Assembly: GCA_022496205.1 (NCBI GenBank)
Contig: WTXD01000009.1
Span: forward strand, 620,001-684,000
Origin: Gloeopeniophorella convolvens
Taxonomy: Eukaryota; Basidiomycota; Agaricomycetes; Russulales
Length of the DNA stretch: 64,000 nt
Direction of reading: 5' to 3'
The notes under the pieces are model-generated. The model saw only the letters and a list, made by a program, of their open reading frames with translations, ran no database searches and was not told where the DNA came from. The position numbers were made by a program, and so were the translations under genes. Positions 11,581-27,510 of this stretch are shown piece after piece; the stretch's first letter is position 1, and each line of letters opens with the position of its first letter.

Positions 11581-13164
11581 TGCTACAAACTACCCCAAAT
11601 CTCTCAGACAGTCCAGCGTTTCCTTTTCAATTTCCTCTGTGGCCCTCATTCCCAGCCCCTCCGACGTGCGACAGCGGTGGTCTCCAGTCCAACGCATGCA
11701 TTGCGCCTTACTCTGCAACACGGCCCAATCCGTATCCGCCAGTTGGCCTTGGTCTCTTGTTCGATGGTCATAATCCATTCGGACACTCCAGTGGCTCGGT
11801 GACCCCTCTAGACGGTGCCCTCCATGAAGAACTTGACTTCATCTTGAATTCGGCACCACTTTTTGCACCGGACGCGTCGCCTGCCCCTCCGCTTTTCGCG
11901 ACCGAGGATCTGCACCTGATATATTCTTCTCTCCGTGATATGGAATGCCAGACGACACCCACGCCTTCCTCGTCAACTTTCTCTATCAGCGACTGGATCA
12001 ATCAGTCTCCGTCTCTACCTACCGCTTGTGATGCTTCCTACAAACCGTCGGACTTGCCGTTAGAAATGCTCTCGTGTGTCATCAAGGATGACTCGTATCC
12101 AATCTCAGGCTCCGAAATATGTCTTGCCGACACTCAGCTATTTGGTGCGGTTACTGGAGGAGCTGCTGCTTCTAAATCGGCTGGTCTTGCGGCCTTGGAC
12201 CTCCCATTGCCGCCAGAATTACTAGGCAACCCTTACAGATTCGTGGGGACAGAAACTTCTGAGGCTATGGGACAGTCAAATTTCCACCTGGCTCACGCCG
12301 CTCGATGTTCTCCTCTCGAACGCTTGGTCGGGCCCAAATGCTATCCGTCGCTCATCACATCCGAACCTGCAGCTGGGAAACCCCCTGGACCACTGTTCCC
12401 TAAATCCGAGCCAGAATTGTCTCCAACAAGCCTCACACAGGTCTCCTCGAGAACATCAAATGAGACAGTGTTCATGGAAGGCCTCGCTAATGGGCCGACC
12501 TTGGCATCTCACCAGGACCCATACCGAGAGAATGGGACAGCAGGCGCTCTAGTCTCACCGGATACGCCTATATATAATGCGCACGAAGGTGTTACAGAAA
12601 GCGACTTGCAACGCAGAGCTGACAGGCATCGGCGACGGTACCCCGGTCAAGGTCTTGGCCGCGACTGGCTTCTGAACTACGCAGGAAAAATTAACAAGGA
12701 TGGGGAAATCATGGAGGACTACCGCTGCTACGTCTTTGGCTGCACGCAGGTGAATAGAAGGCGGGATCATATCCTCGTTCACATCGGCTCGCACGTCAAT
12801 GAGCGTCCCTTCAAGTGTCGTCACTGGTAATAACGCCCGTCCTCTTTGCGCTGTTCATGGCTGATGGTTTTCTGATAGCAATATGACGTTCCTGCGCCGA
12901 AATGAGTGCAAGCGCCATGAGGCTGGCCACTCCGGCTCGAAGCCTTTCATATGTCGACTTTGTCCGGAGCCTGCGGCCAGATTTGCCCGCCAAGACCTGT
13001 TGACCCGGCACACGAAACGTACGCACAGCATTGCTGCACTGGAGCGAGGCACGAAACGCCAACAGACCTCCGACCCGGACCGACGGACCGGGGAGGGGCC
13101 CGTGCGGAAGAGGGCGCGAATGTCCACCCTACGGCCATGTATGTTTCAGGAGAATTGTTTTTAG
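11581..13164 (+). CDS. C2H2 zinc-finger transcription factor
   Basis: Nuclear DNA-binding protein with a long unstructured Ser/Pro-rich N-terminal region (about 420 residues, with acidic stretches such as ALHEELDFILNSAP that could activate transcription) and three consecutive fingers at the C-terminus. The first finger is atypical: YRCYVFGCTQVNRRRDHILV ending with HIGSH. The second crosses the intron: FKCRHCNMTFLRRNECKRH, where splicing from the GTAATA donor at about 12828 to the acceptor before CAATATGACG restores the CxxC pair. The third is FICRLCPEPAARFARQDLL with HTKRTH. A short basic tail with KRQQ and RKRAR, a possible nuclear localisation signal, ends the protein. Target genes and pathway are unknown. 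The in-frame extension upstream of this ATG overlaps the divergent gene's first exon, so I start at MLQTTPN. Confidence 0.85.
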
Positions 13165-13761
13165 GTTTTTGGCGGTGCGCAGAGAACGTGTGATGCTTCA
13201 TCGAGTAAGATATATTTTCGCACGTTCGATGGCAACATAGGGGGCTGCCTTGGTCGAATGGCTCCCTCCTTAGCCGGGACTTTCGGCACCCTCTGAGATC
13301 GGCCTTTCGTCTGCTCTCGAGCGATCTCGGTCCTGCTTCAGATCGCCGTCGCTGTGCGTCATATCTGGAGGTCTTGCGATGACCGCGGAACCTATCTCCC
13401 TGTTTCTTCACGAAGCTGTGCTCCCGGTCAGGTCGCTGCAAAGAGGCGCTCGCCTTCGGCACCGCCTCCCATGTGCTCGCTCAGTTTATGCGGCTGTCAT
13501 ATCCTCGAGCGCTTTCGCCTTGTCCGTGATCAGCTGTGCCTAGGATGAAAGCATCGTCGGCATTCTTGGACCGCACACTACGGTGCACTATGTTTGCTAG
13601 GCCCGCTCTTATGAGCCCCCGGAGCCATGGAACATGCCGCGAACTACCGATGTTGGCATATAAAGTCGCGGCCGACGAACGTCTACCTCCCAGCACTCGC
13701 AGACCAACCTCTCCGTCGTCCACATCTCGACTACTGTCTTCTACAAGCCTCCAACTCCAAA
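13165..13761. other. Intergenic promoter region of the secreted-protein gene
   Basis: No coding sequence recognised. It contains the TATA box listed separately and, after it, a pyrimidine-rich stretch just before the start codon. Confidence 0.45.
13659..13664 (+). promoter_or_regulatory. TATA box of the small secreted protein gene
   Basis: A perfect TATAAA in the context GGCATATAAAGTCG lies 98 bp before the ATG. It is the clearest core promoter element noticed in the window and fits a gene with regulated, high-level expression. Confidence 0.6.
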
Positions 13762-14490
13762 ATGTTCACTCCCGCCCTCATCGTCGCTGCCCTTGCCGCA
13801 TTCGCATCTGCCTCGCCTATGAAGCGCCAGACTGCCACCTGCCCGTGGAATGGCGTCCCAAATGAGAGCAACTTTACCTTGCTTGCGGTCTACGATTCGG
13901 ACAACAGCATCAGGAAACCGCTCGCTCTGGGTATGAATGGTCTTCCTGCATCTACTGTTGTCTCCTGGCTTGGTGTAAGTGCTACCTGTCGCGTCCGTAT
14001 TTCATGCGCTGACTATCAGGTAAATACAGACCACCGAATCTATCGAGACTGTCGTTGGCGAGAACTTCGTGATGACCGACGGCGGCATCAATGCCTACGC
14101 GGCAGATGGCAGCTTGGTCGGCGCGTCAGACCCAGTTGCAACCCAGAACGGGTGGCTGTCGTTCATTCACCCTGATGCGGGTGTGACAATCCCCCCAGCT
14201 GAGGTATACTGCACCCTCGTACGTTCTAGTCCCTTATAACCCCCTATCGTCAGCATGCTGAGATGACTCTGGTCGAATAGTTCAACACGAGCCCCCACGG
14301 CGCCGAATTCCCTTACACCCTCGCGGTGAATGGCGGCGACAGCGACAATTTCTCGGTGTGCAATAGCAGCACAAGCCAGATGTCCGTCGTCGTATACAAT
14401 GCCTCCGAGGCCGGTGCATCGAATGCAGGGTTCACCTTCTCCACCTGCGAGCCTGTCGCGGTCCATGTCCTCCCGGTTGCCAGTCAGTGA
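13762..14490 (+). CDS. Small secreted cysteine-containing protein, unknown function
   Basis: Predicted extracellular protein of about 200 residues. It begins with a classic signal peptide (MFTPALIVAALAAFASASP) and a likely Kex2-type site MKR before QTATCPW. The mature part has four cysteines (ATCPW, EVYCTL, SVCNSS, STCEP), enough for two disulfides, and about six N-glycosylation sequons (for example NES, NFT, NTS, NFS, NSS, NAS). Three exons: the first intron starts GTAAGT after VSWLG and ends before TTESIETVVGENF; the second lies between EVYCTL and FNTSPHG. Both are in frame. No catalytic motif is recognised. Such proteins in mushrooms can be wall components, effectors or fruiting-related, but nothing here decides which. 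Not a hydrophobin: the eight-cysteine pattern is absent. Confidence 0.75.
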
Positions 14491-14941
14491 AGCGGCGGGA
14501 TCAGATCTCTCGTTAATAGCATGGAGGCCCAATAGGGGATCTTATACTAGTCTTCGAGTCGAACAGTTGCGCGATTGAATTACTGGACATTCCGAGTCTC
14601 AGTTCGATACAGTAGTTTCGTATTCAATGCTACCTAATAGTCTTTTGTTTGCTCTGCGCAAAGCTTGCAGGAGAAATCATGTTGACAGGTTTTCAGGCTT
14701 GCCATGCAGAGAAATTGAGTTACTTCCCGCAACATGCCCCAGCCTAGCACCGTCGTGTGGCAAGTTCGAACGAAACTAAGTTAGTAAGTTACTGGCTTGC
14801 CGTCACGGATGGGTGATGTTGTTATGTGTTACGCGTCACTCCGTGTCACACCTTCCGGGGCGGCCGGAATCTGGGGCTGAACTCAGCGTTGAATTCAAGC
14901 GTCGAAGGCACCGCCGACGGTCTGAAACCACCACACCAGCC
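14491..14941. other. Spacer between secreted protein and RNPS1-like gene
   Basis: Holds the 3' end of the secreted-protein gene and the promoter of the RNPS1-like gene. No other feature seen. Confidence 0.4.
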
Positions 14942-15870
14942 ATGTCAACAAGGGGTCGCTCAGCCTCTCCTAGGTCGCGCGATGCGGACGTTGATATGGA
15001 CAAAATTTCCGACACCAAGGTCGTTCTCATCAACAACCTCACTCGCAACGTCGTCGAGGCGCACCTTCAAGCCATCTTCGGTTTCTACGGTGAAATAGTC
15101 AAAATCGATCTTCCCATCTATGTGAAATGTGCGTGGATACCGAATCCACATCGTGTTTTCGCTCGCTTACCAACAGTCGTTGTTCACCAGCCGGCCAAAA
15201 CAGAGGAAAAGCCTCTCTTGAATACGCGGACTCCACGTCAGCGCGCACCGCTGTATCACACATGAATGGCGGACAACTAGACGGGGCACCACTGAAGGTC
15301 GAGCTCTCTGATGCGCCCATCAGAGCGCGCTCGCGCTCTCCTCCTTTCCGCCAGCGAAACGGACGTGACCGTCCGCGCTCTCCTTCGCGCTCGCGCTCGC
15401 GCTCCCCACGATTCCAGCGAAGGGACAGAGAAAGGAACTTTGACCGTGGTCACAACGACGCCTACCGCAGGCCGCCCCCCGCACGGAGGCCGCCACCACG
15501 CGATGTTTACCGTCCGCGCTCCCCCTCGCGTTCTCGCTCTCCCCCGCGGCGGGGTGGCCCTCTGGGTCCAAGAAGGCGGTCTCCCAGCTACGAGCGCGGC
15601 GGTTACGGTCGCAGGGGACGCTCGAGGTCGTACGGTTCATCCGTTCGCTCGAGTCGCTCCAGGTCAAGGACGCCCTCCCCGTCGCGCTCTCGCTCGTTTA
15701 GCCGCTCTCCCACTCGCAGCCGTTCTCGCAGCCGGTCCCGCTCTCCGTCGTACTCGTCATACTCCCGCGGTCGCAGTCGGACAAGATCTCTCAGCAGGGG
15801 TCGTCGGAGCTACAGCAGGGATGATATCCGGGACAGCAGGTCTCGCTCGCCACCCCCAAAGGAAACGTAG
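14942..15870 (+). CDS. RNPS1-like SR protein (RRM plus RS domain)
   Basis: Nuclear RNA-binding protein, probably the homologue of RNPS1, a splicing regulator of the exon-junction-associated ASAP/PSAP complexes. After a short serine/arginine start (MSTRGRSASPRSRD) comes one RRM: KVVLINNLTRNVVEAHLQAI with the RNP2-like strand, FGFYGEIVKIDLPIY, then across an intron (donor GTGCGT after YVK, acceptor before the SG of SGQNRGKASLEYAD) the RNP1-equivalent and AVSHMNGGQLDGAPLKVEL. The LTRNV and GGQ(L/I)DG segments are characteristic of RNPS1. The remaining two thirds is an RS domain with dense SRSRSP, RSPSRSRS and RRxSPS repeats. Metazoan RNPS1 has its RS-rich parts on both sides of the RRM; here the large one is C-terminal. 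Confidence 0.85.
15380..15850 (+). repeat. Low-complexity RS-coding repeats
   Basis: Degenerate CGCTC(G/T)C and CGCTCTCC units repeated in several clusters within the RNPS1-like gene. They encode Arg-Ser dipeptides and create long spurious frames on the other phases. Confidence 0.8.
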
Positions 15871-16050
15871 ACGGTTCACCTTCTGCATCTGCAAGTCTTC
15901 CTGCCCCCAGTATGCGTTTGAGACAATGTACGCCCACTTGCTCGTTGATTCGTTAATAAGTTACTATGCCTCTGACCCTGAAGTACGTGCGAAGAACTAT
16001 ACAAGTTGATAAAAGCTTCTCGACAGCCACATGAAACCCCACTGTCTGCG

Positions 16051-21289
<5,239 letters not shown>

Positions 21290-21484
21290 CTTTGCTGAAA
21301 GTGCTGCTGCATGGACGCTTGCCCAAGTCTGAGCGGAGGGAGATGGAAATGCGAGGTTGAGCGGCTGAGTCAGGTCCGGGGATCCGAGATCTACTGAATC
21401 TCAGATCCGCTCATCCGGTCCCGGGCCCGCCGCCGCTGCAACTTGGACTTGTTCACCTCCAGTGCATCTGAAACACTCCCCAAC
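21290..21484. promoter_or_regulatory. Bidirectional promoter, RPO31 and MED18
   Basis: Only 195 bp separate the two divergent start codons, so both promoters must lie here or overlap the genes. No TATA box is evident. Confidence 0.5.
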
Positions 21485-22261
21485 ATGTCTACGTCCTCGC
21501 ACGCCTACGAAATTGCCCTTTTTGGAGAGTTTCTCAAAGGCGATCTCAAGTCCGTCCTCAACAGGATCGCCCTTCACAGCGAGTCTGCGCACCAAATGCA
21601 CTCGCGAGAAGTCATCTTTGACCCACCGGACGTGGCGCTCCAGCGCGAAGCTAACCAAGAACCTGCGCTACTAAGAGCCAAGAAGGAGCTGCTTGAACCA
21701 AACGCGAAATGGTAGCTCCCTGCCTTTCTCGTCTGCATCGTTGAAGTGGATGCAAGGAGGTGTGCACACACAGGCTGCTGTACTCCTATTTGAAAGCGGA
21801 ATCTGCTCGGACACACCCTGAAGCCACTGTTCGCCCGTGGGCAATCGTTCAAGTGGTTGGCGATGCTCTGAGCTTTGCGTCGGCCCTGGGCTACATGTGA
21901 GGTCACAGCTGCCCACACCCAGCACCCTGAACTGACACCCTGGTAGACGGAGATCACAGATATATAAGAGAGGCTACGTCTTTCGTCGCGGATCTCTCGT
22001 GATTCAGATCTTCCAAGAAGAACAAGTGCGTCGCTTTTAACATCATCGTCTGCGGCCCAACTCACATATACGGCGAAGGTTGATCCCAAAACCCAACAGC
22101 CGATACCTGCACATGCAGACACGCTTTGGCAGGTTGTCGTCAAAACAGCGGAGCCTGTTCGCGGGACACAAGAGGTCCCACTCGGCCGACATACTGAGGC
22201 CGTGCTCGAGGTTCAAACCCTTATGAAGGGCCTTCTTGACCTGCGCCGACAGGATGCGTAA
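21485..22261 (+). CDS. MED18: Mediator head subunit Med18 (Srb5)
   Basis: Subunit of the Mediator head module that links activators to RNA polymerase II. The first exon reads MSTSSHAYEIALFGEFLKGD followed by LKSVLNRIALHSESAHQMH, the start of the Med18 fold. Later exons carry WAIVQVVGDALSFASALGY, IYKRGYVFRRGSLVIQIFQE, VDPKTQQPIPAHADTLWQ with VVVKTAEPVRG, and a last helix VLEVQTLMKGLLDLRRQDA. The RGYVFRRG...IQIFQ segment is the best-conserved part of the family. Three or four short introns, all with plausible borders. The stop is 18 bp from the stop of the opposite BCD1 gene. Confidence 0.88.
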
Positions 22262-22279
22262 CGAAGCCGGCAACAAAAG

Positions 22280-23667
22280 CTACAGCCTTGCACCCTGTTT
22301 CCCTTCATCGTCCTCGTCCGACTCCCCCCAGTCAACCTCGTCATCGTCATCTTCTTCATCCCGCTTCTGGGCCTGTTGTATGAGGGCCAGGAGGGCAGCA
22401 TGGTCAACAGGCAGTTCTGGCCCTCCCTCGTCGTCCTGGTCTTCAAGACCAACCTCCCCGTCATCAGATGCTGCAGATCCTTCCGCAGACCGATCCGCAC
22501 CCTCATCCCCTCCCTCGCTACCTTCGTACTCGCCTAGCTGAGCAAGGGCCGTCTCGACCCCTTCGTTTTCCTCGTCCTCATCCTCGCTTCCATAGTCTCC
22601 CAACAGCCCTGTGATAGCCTCACGGCCTTTCGAGGGATCAAGCTTCCGTCTCTTCGCCGGCCTCGGCCCCTCGCGGAGACCAATACCGCCAGACGCCTCG
22701 ACCAGGATGCCACGGAACGCGTCTTCTTCCCAGACTTCGATCGTCGGAAATTCCACGAATTGCTTGTGCTTTAGGAGCGTGGAGAACTTCTGCTCTCCGT
22801 CCAGCTCGGCATACCCGAACTGTTCTCTCCGCCCGGAGGACATGTCTAACGGAGCCCGTATGAAGAAATGTGGGGGTGTGAATGCATCTGGAGAGTCCGG
22901 TTCTGGAAGCGCAAGGGATTTGGCCCACGCAGGCACACCAGCGCCACGCTTCCCTTTCGTGAGTCCCGACATATGCGATTGGAAGAGGTTAAGAAGGGGA
23001 AGGTTGAAGTCGTTGCGATGCGTGAGGATTCTGTATGATTTTTGTGCGTCACTGGGGCTGTAGCCGGGAGGAGGGTGAATGATATATTCCACCGTTAAGA
23101 GCGCTGTTTTTCTCCTGCACGAAAATAAAGGTTTAAGCTTCGTCCGCGCCTGAGTTCACTTGGTACGCACTTCATATCCCAAGTCGACTGGTTGAGGCCG
23201 CGCCGTTCCATCCCACTCGGAAGCTGCTCCACCTCAATGTCCCGAAGCTCCAGTTGCAGCTTCAGCACGTCCCGCTTGGCTTTCTGTGCGCTGCCGCGCG
23301 TTGGTCCCCGCCTGCCCATCCCCGAACCTCTGCCGCGGCCGCGCCCACTCTGCGTCGCTTCAAACCCCCCGCGGACGATGTCCTGGCCCCATTCGCCAAC
23401 CTTCCTACCCATCTCTTCGAGGAAGACGTAGTCGTCCACCATTGTTCCGTAGCTATAGCGGTTCATAGGCACAAACTTGGCCTTGTCGCGTATTCCGGAG
23501 CATCCTGTGCGCGTCTTGTGTTCGGTGGAACAGGGGAGAGAGCATGTGCGGACTGCACAGCGCGGGCAAGTGTAGATGGAGTCGTGCGATAAACATACTG
23601 TGCACTGGGGAGAAGGGACTGAGGATGACCCAGGGTCCGAAGTGATAGTAGTTGTGCTCGAGTCCAT
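22280..23667 (-). CDS. BCD1: Box C/D snoRNA assembly factor Bcd1 (ZNHIT6), HIT zinc finger
   Basis: Nuclear factor required for biogenesis of box C/D snoRNPs, working with the R2TP machinery. The N-terminal HIT zinc finger starts CTVCLSHDSIYTCPRCAVRT and continues CSLPCSTEHKTRTGCSG, giving the expected Cys/His series. After a linker, DIEVEQLPSGMERRGLNQST with WDMK joins across a single intron (donor GTGCGT, acceptor before RKTALLTVEYIIHPPPGY), the typical Bcd1 core. The C-terminus is strongly acidic (DEDEENEGVETALAQLGEYE, DEEDDDDEVDWGESDEDDEG). The start gives MDSSTTT just before the finger; the in-frame extension upstream has no conservation. Two exons. Confidence 0.9.
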
Positions 23668-24125
23668 TTTTCGCGTTGGCGCCACGCGCCGCGGGCAGTG
23701 ACGCTTCTCAGAGTGTGTCACCGACTGCTTGTCATTGCGATTCGCTAGAATTCGCCCCGCTCTCGTGGTACCGGCAAACGCTGACCGGAACACTCAGCAA
23801 CACTGTAACAGCTTCGCGACATAATGTTCTAGACGTCAGCGCAGAGGGAGTAATGTCACTCAGTAATTTTAAAATCGCGGGGTGCCTGCTTTCGCTGAGG
23901 CAACGCAATACTAAGTACATACGACGTTTACCCAGGCTTCCTCACGCGTTGCTTACTTTCAGACACGCCGCATGGGCAGCTATGGGCACAATCTATCTAA
24001 GCAGTACAAACGACGATTACATGATGGGATGGCTGGGAAATCAACCAAGTAAGGAAGGTTGGAACGAGCAAAGGCCGAGCAAAGCTGGACCCCCAAAAAT
24101 CTCCATCACGATGGATAGTATCAGA
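23668..24125. other. Spacer between BCD1 and DRE2
   Basis: BCD1 promoter and DRE2 3' flank, both genes on the minus strand. No coding sequence recognised. Confidence 0.4.
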
Positions 24126-25204
24126 TTAGATGTCGTCCATTCCGAAATCGATCTCGACCTTCTCCCCGGGGTTGAAAGCAGGCAAGCCTGCATCGCGTCA
24201 ATTAGCCCGCGCCGCGCCGAGCAGAGGGAACCGCGAGACTCACCCAGGTAGGGACACCCGGCGCACCTGAACGCATCGCCCAAGAAGCAACTCCCGCAAC
24301 TGCTCGTGGCCTTCGGGGCCGCCCTTGCCGCCTTGAGCAGCCGCTCCTTCTCGGACAGCGTCACCTCGCTCGTGTTGCCTGTCTCGCTGCCGTCAAGCAG
24401 GACGATCTTGGCGAGGCCCTGCTGCAGCTCCGCCTCTTCCTCCTCGGCGAGCCCGCATGTGCAGCCCTTGCATGCCTTCTTTCGCCGGACGCCGCCGGGC
24501 TTGATAGGCTCGCAAGCGGCTGGGCGGGCCCGGTCAGCATCTGTCAGCAGGCTCTCCGCATCGATAGTCGCCCCACGCGGTGCGCTGAGGTCCCAGATCG
24601 CCTTCTTGGAGGCGATACTCCGGCGCGGAAGCGCGGCAGTCAGAGAAGGGGATGCGGTTTTGGATTTGAGGGAGAAGGACGCGCCGGCGGTGTGGGAGGG
24701 CTTTTGTGCGATGAGGGTCCCGTCGGAGGGCATGGTGGTGGTGAGGACGTGGAAGCCGGCGAGGGTGAGCTCGGAAGGGAGGGAGGCGGCGTCTGATGCG
24801 GGCAGGTTAAGTATGTGCAGTGTACCTGTCGGGACGAGCCCGTCGAGGAGCTGGGAAAGCAGCTCCGACAGACGGGGCCGCAGAAGGTCGTGGTCGGCGG
24901 GTGAGAGTGAAACGTGAACTGAGGCATAAGAGCCGGGAACGAGCACGGTAGCTTTCGCAGACAGACGTGAGCTTCTCTCGGAAAGCATTAACGTGAGGGC
25001 ATTACCATGATCCAACAGGCGGTCCAGTATCTGTCGCTCTACCTCTCGCGTCGCCTCGAGTTCCGAGACGATACGCTGGTAATTCCCATCCTGCGCGGTG
25101 GTCAGGGAACCGATAACTAAAGCGGAGCCTTTCGCTTGGGCGAGTGCTGTGGTCTTTGGGGCGTCCGCTGGCGGAGATGCGGTGTATATCGCAACTGGTG
25201 CCAT
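24126..25204 (-). CDS. DRE2: Fe-S cluster assembly protein Dre2 (anamorsin/CIAPIN1)
   Basis: Electron-transfer component of the cytosolic iron-sulfur assembly pathway, working with the diflavin reductase Tah18. The N-terminal methyltransferase-like domain starts MAPVAIYTASPPADAPKTTA and includes VLVPGSYASVHVSLSPADHD. A linker leads to IWDLSAPRGATIDAESLLTD. The C-terminal domain carries the [2Fe-2S] motif (CEPIKPGG...RRKKACKGCTCGLAEEE) and the twin CxxC motif (SSCGSCFLGDAFRCAGCPYL), followed over a short intron by LPAFNPGEKVEIDFGMDDI at the end. Length and domain order are normal. The longer in-frame N-terminal extension was rejected because the family begins close to MAPVAIY. Confidence 0.93.
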
Positions 25205-25556
25205 TGCGAGGGAGATGCTGTTAGTGAAGAGGCCTTTGGGGAGAAAGGACGATGGAGCAGGTGGAAAACAGTAGGATTTGTAAGTGACATTTACAGTAAT
25301 CTGTCGGGCTCGGATCGGCCTCCGATCATTGTACCCCTCATCCCACACCATCTGTCCCTCTCGCATTTCTCACAACATTGGCCATAGCAGGCAACAATAA
25401 TCCAGATCATCTCATAGCGCGATACAAACGACATGACCACAAAACACCGTCCGAACGGAAGGAAAGCGACTCGCGAGGTGAAACACGGAAACCCACTCTA
25501 ACCACACCAACGTTATTATGGCCGGCCAATGACCCCAGCCAAGACGCCTCCTAATC
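25205..25556. other. Spacer between DRE2 and the forkhead gene
   Basis: DRE2 promoter and forkhead 3' flank. Nothing else recognised. Confidence 0.35.
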
Positions 25557-26835
25557 CTACGCAGGCGGTAGCCCATCGTGAGCCATCTCGTCCCCATCGG
25601 TCCGTGGCTCCATCGGTGGTGGCGGAGGTCCGCCACCCATGTGGTCGGGAGGGAAGGCCATCATTAATGCGGCACGGACGCGGAACAGCATCTGTCGGTA
25701 CCATTCCTGTTCGACACCGGCCTTCTCCTGGTCGTCAGTCAGCTGCTGCAGGGCCGAAAGCTCCTTCTCCCAAGCAGCATGCCAGTTGACGTTACCGTGT
25801 TCGTCCAATTCGAATTCTTCCATTGGCACTTGAGGGATCGGCGGTACCGGGAACCGCATACCTGGCGGAGGGCCCATCATAGCGAATGCGGCGGGGTCGA
25901 ATCTAGATAATTGCTCGTATGACTCGACAAAACTGACAAATAGTGAAGGACATACGGCGGATACGGCGGGGGATATGGGCCTGGCCGGCTAGGGCCAGGG
26001 TCATTAGGATCCATCGGCGGTGCCGGGACATACTGAGCTGGATTCTCATATTGCGGCGGGACATTCTGCGGCTGATACTCGTCTGCGTCATCTAAAGGTC
26101 TACTTTGACCCCTGCGTGTTTTGGGCTTCTTCTTCCGCACGCGATGTACGCCTGTACGTGGGTCGACGTTGTCATTGACAGTCCAATATGACCCCTTTCC
26201 ACGATCAGTCAGAGGACGGGCAACTTTCTCAAAGCATGGGTTCAATGATAGGTTGTGGCGGACAGAGTTCTGTGAACGGACGAGGGTCGTCAGTATAAAC
26301 CCAAAGAAGCAGTGTAAACAAAGGCAAGATTTGCGCATATTTTCACGAGCAAAACAAACAGTGACATGGTCAAACATCGCGGTCGCGTCCGCGTACATAC
26401 GCGCTGGCCCGCAGTGTCGAATATTAACTTTAGCTTACCTTCCATCCAGATGGCGCCGTACGAAAGTAGGGAAACTGGATGCGCGTGTGGGTGAATGACT
26501 GTCATGTCGTTTAACCGTTGAGAGCGGCATACCCGACTCTCGATTGCATAATAGATGTCTTCGAGTAACAACTTCTGGTTTGGAGAACCTTTGATAGCAT
26601 AACTATGCGTGAGGACGAGAACATCGATTCCGTGAGAACGTGTGGCGCGTTCAACAAAGACTACCAACTCACCGAATGAGGGTCGAGTAGGGTAGAACGG
26701 CTTGCTGCCGGGTGGGCCATCACGCAGGGAGTCCAGCGTGATGGGCAAACCACCGGTGACGTCGGTAGGCGGTTCGGGATAGTACGCGTTGGCCTGCATG
26801 TCGGGGTGACCAGGGGGGAGCATATTTGGTGGCAT
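25557..26835 (-). pseudogene. Forkhead transcription factor with one-base frameshift in the DNA-binding domain
   Basis: Winged-helix (FOX) regulator. Exons give PITLDSLRDGPPGSKPFYP, then (after a one-base slip) YSTLIR, across an intron YAIKGSPNQKLLLEDIYYAI with ESR, then FPYFRTAPSGWK and [20 protein letters not shown] followed by [11 protein letters not shown], a full forkhead fold with the [10 protein letters not shown] recognition helix. The frame through KPFYP does not connect to YSTLIR unless one base is added in the CCC run (complement of 26690-26692). The intron GTGAGT...GCATAG that follows is in frame only with the shifted reading. The proline-rich C-terminus runs through another intron to DEMAHDGLPPA. 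Either a sequencing/assembly deletion or a real inactivating indel; the rest of the gene looks constrained. ATG 26835 is conservative. An upstream exon starting at 27076 (MSQSMRTDERV) is possible. Confidence 0.75.
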
Positions 26836-27076
26836 TACCGCCTGCTGCGGGGAGGCTGAGAGATTTCCATTGCTGTTGCTTGTATTCAGACTGTCGAGCC
26901 TTTGGGAGAGTACAGCCAGGTGAGGGATAGTGGATAGAAGGCACAGCGGCGGCGAGTGGACGAAGGAACAGTTGTTGACTCTGTGACCGCGACCGTTGAG
27001 TGCTTACGTCATGCAACTCGTAGGAAAGGGCCAGGTCCGCACGGACCCTTTCGTCAGTCCTCATCGATTGAGACAT

Positions 27077-27510
27077 GGGTGGAGATGGCAGAGAGCGTTG
27101 AGCAGCACGATGAAAGAGACGAAGATGAGGTTTACGATCGGTGGCCACAAAGTGCAAACTCTCGATGACACTAGAAAACAAAAAGCAAGCAGAGCATACA
27201 GACAGCAACACAGACAAATTGTACACTCGGCAACTGCGCTCAGCAGACCCATTTGTGCAGCCCAGTTCCATCCACGCAGCCCTTTGTTTCTTTCATAGCC
27301 CACGCATCGTCGCTGCCAGGCTGTTCGTTGTGCCACCGAGGGCCCAGCAGTTGCTTGAGCTCCGACCTGCTCTCAAGCTAACGCGCTAACGTCACATCCC
27401 CTCACGGCGCAAGCAGCCGGTGAGACTCAGCAAAGGTTAGGGTCAGAGCGTTCTCGACTGGACACCTAGGCTCTAGCTTGTCTCCGTTATTCTGGACTGT
27501 TCTTCACTCG
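27077..27510. promoter_or_regulatory. Divergent intergenic region, forkhead and Tim17-like genes
   Basis: Separates two genes transcribed away from each other, so it should contain both promoters. No sharp motif recognised. Confidence 0.35.

Noticed and set aside
13762..14490. Hydrophobin
   Set aside because: Only four cysteines, and none in the CC doublets of the eight-cysteine pattern.
15311..16009. 232-codon frame overlapping the RS domain
   Set aside because: Produced by the repetitive CGCTC units read in another phase; no domain, while the RNPS1-like frame has the RRM and RS pattern.
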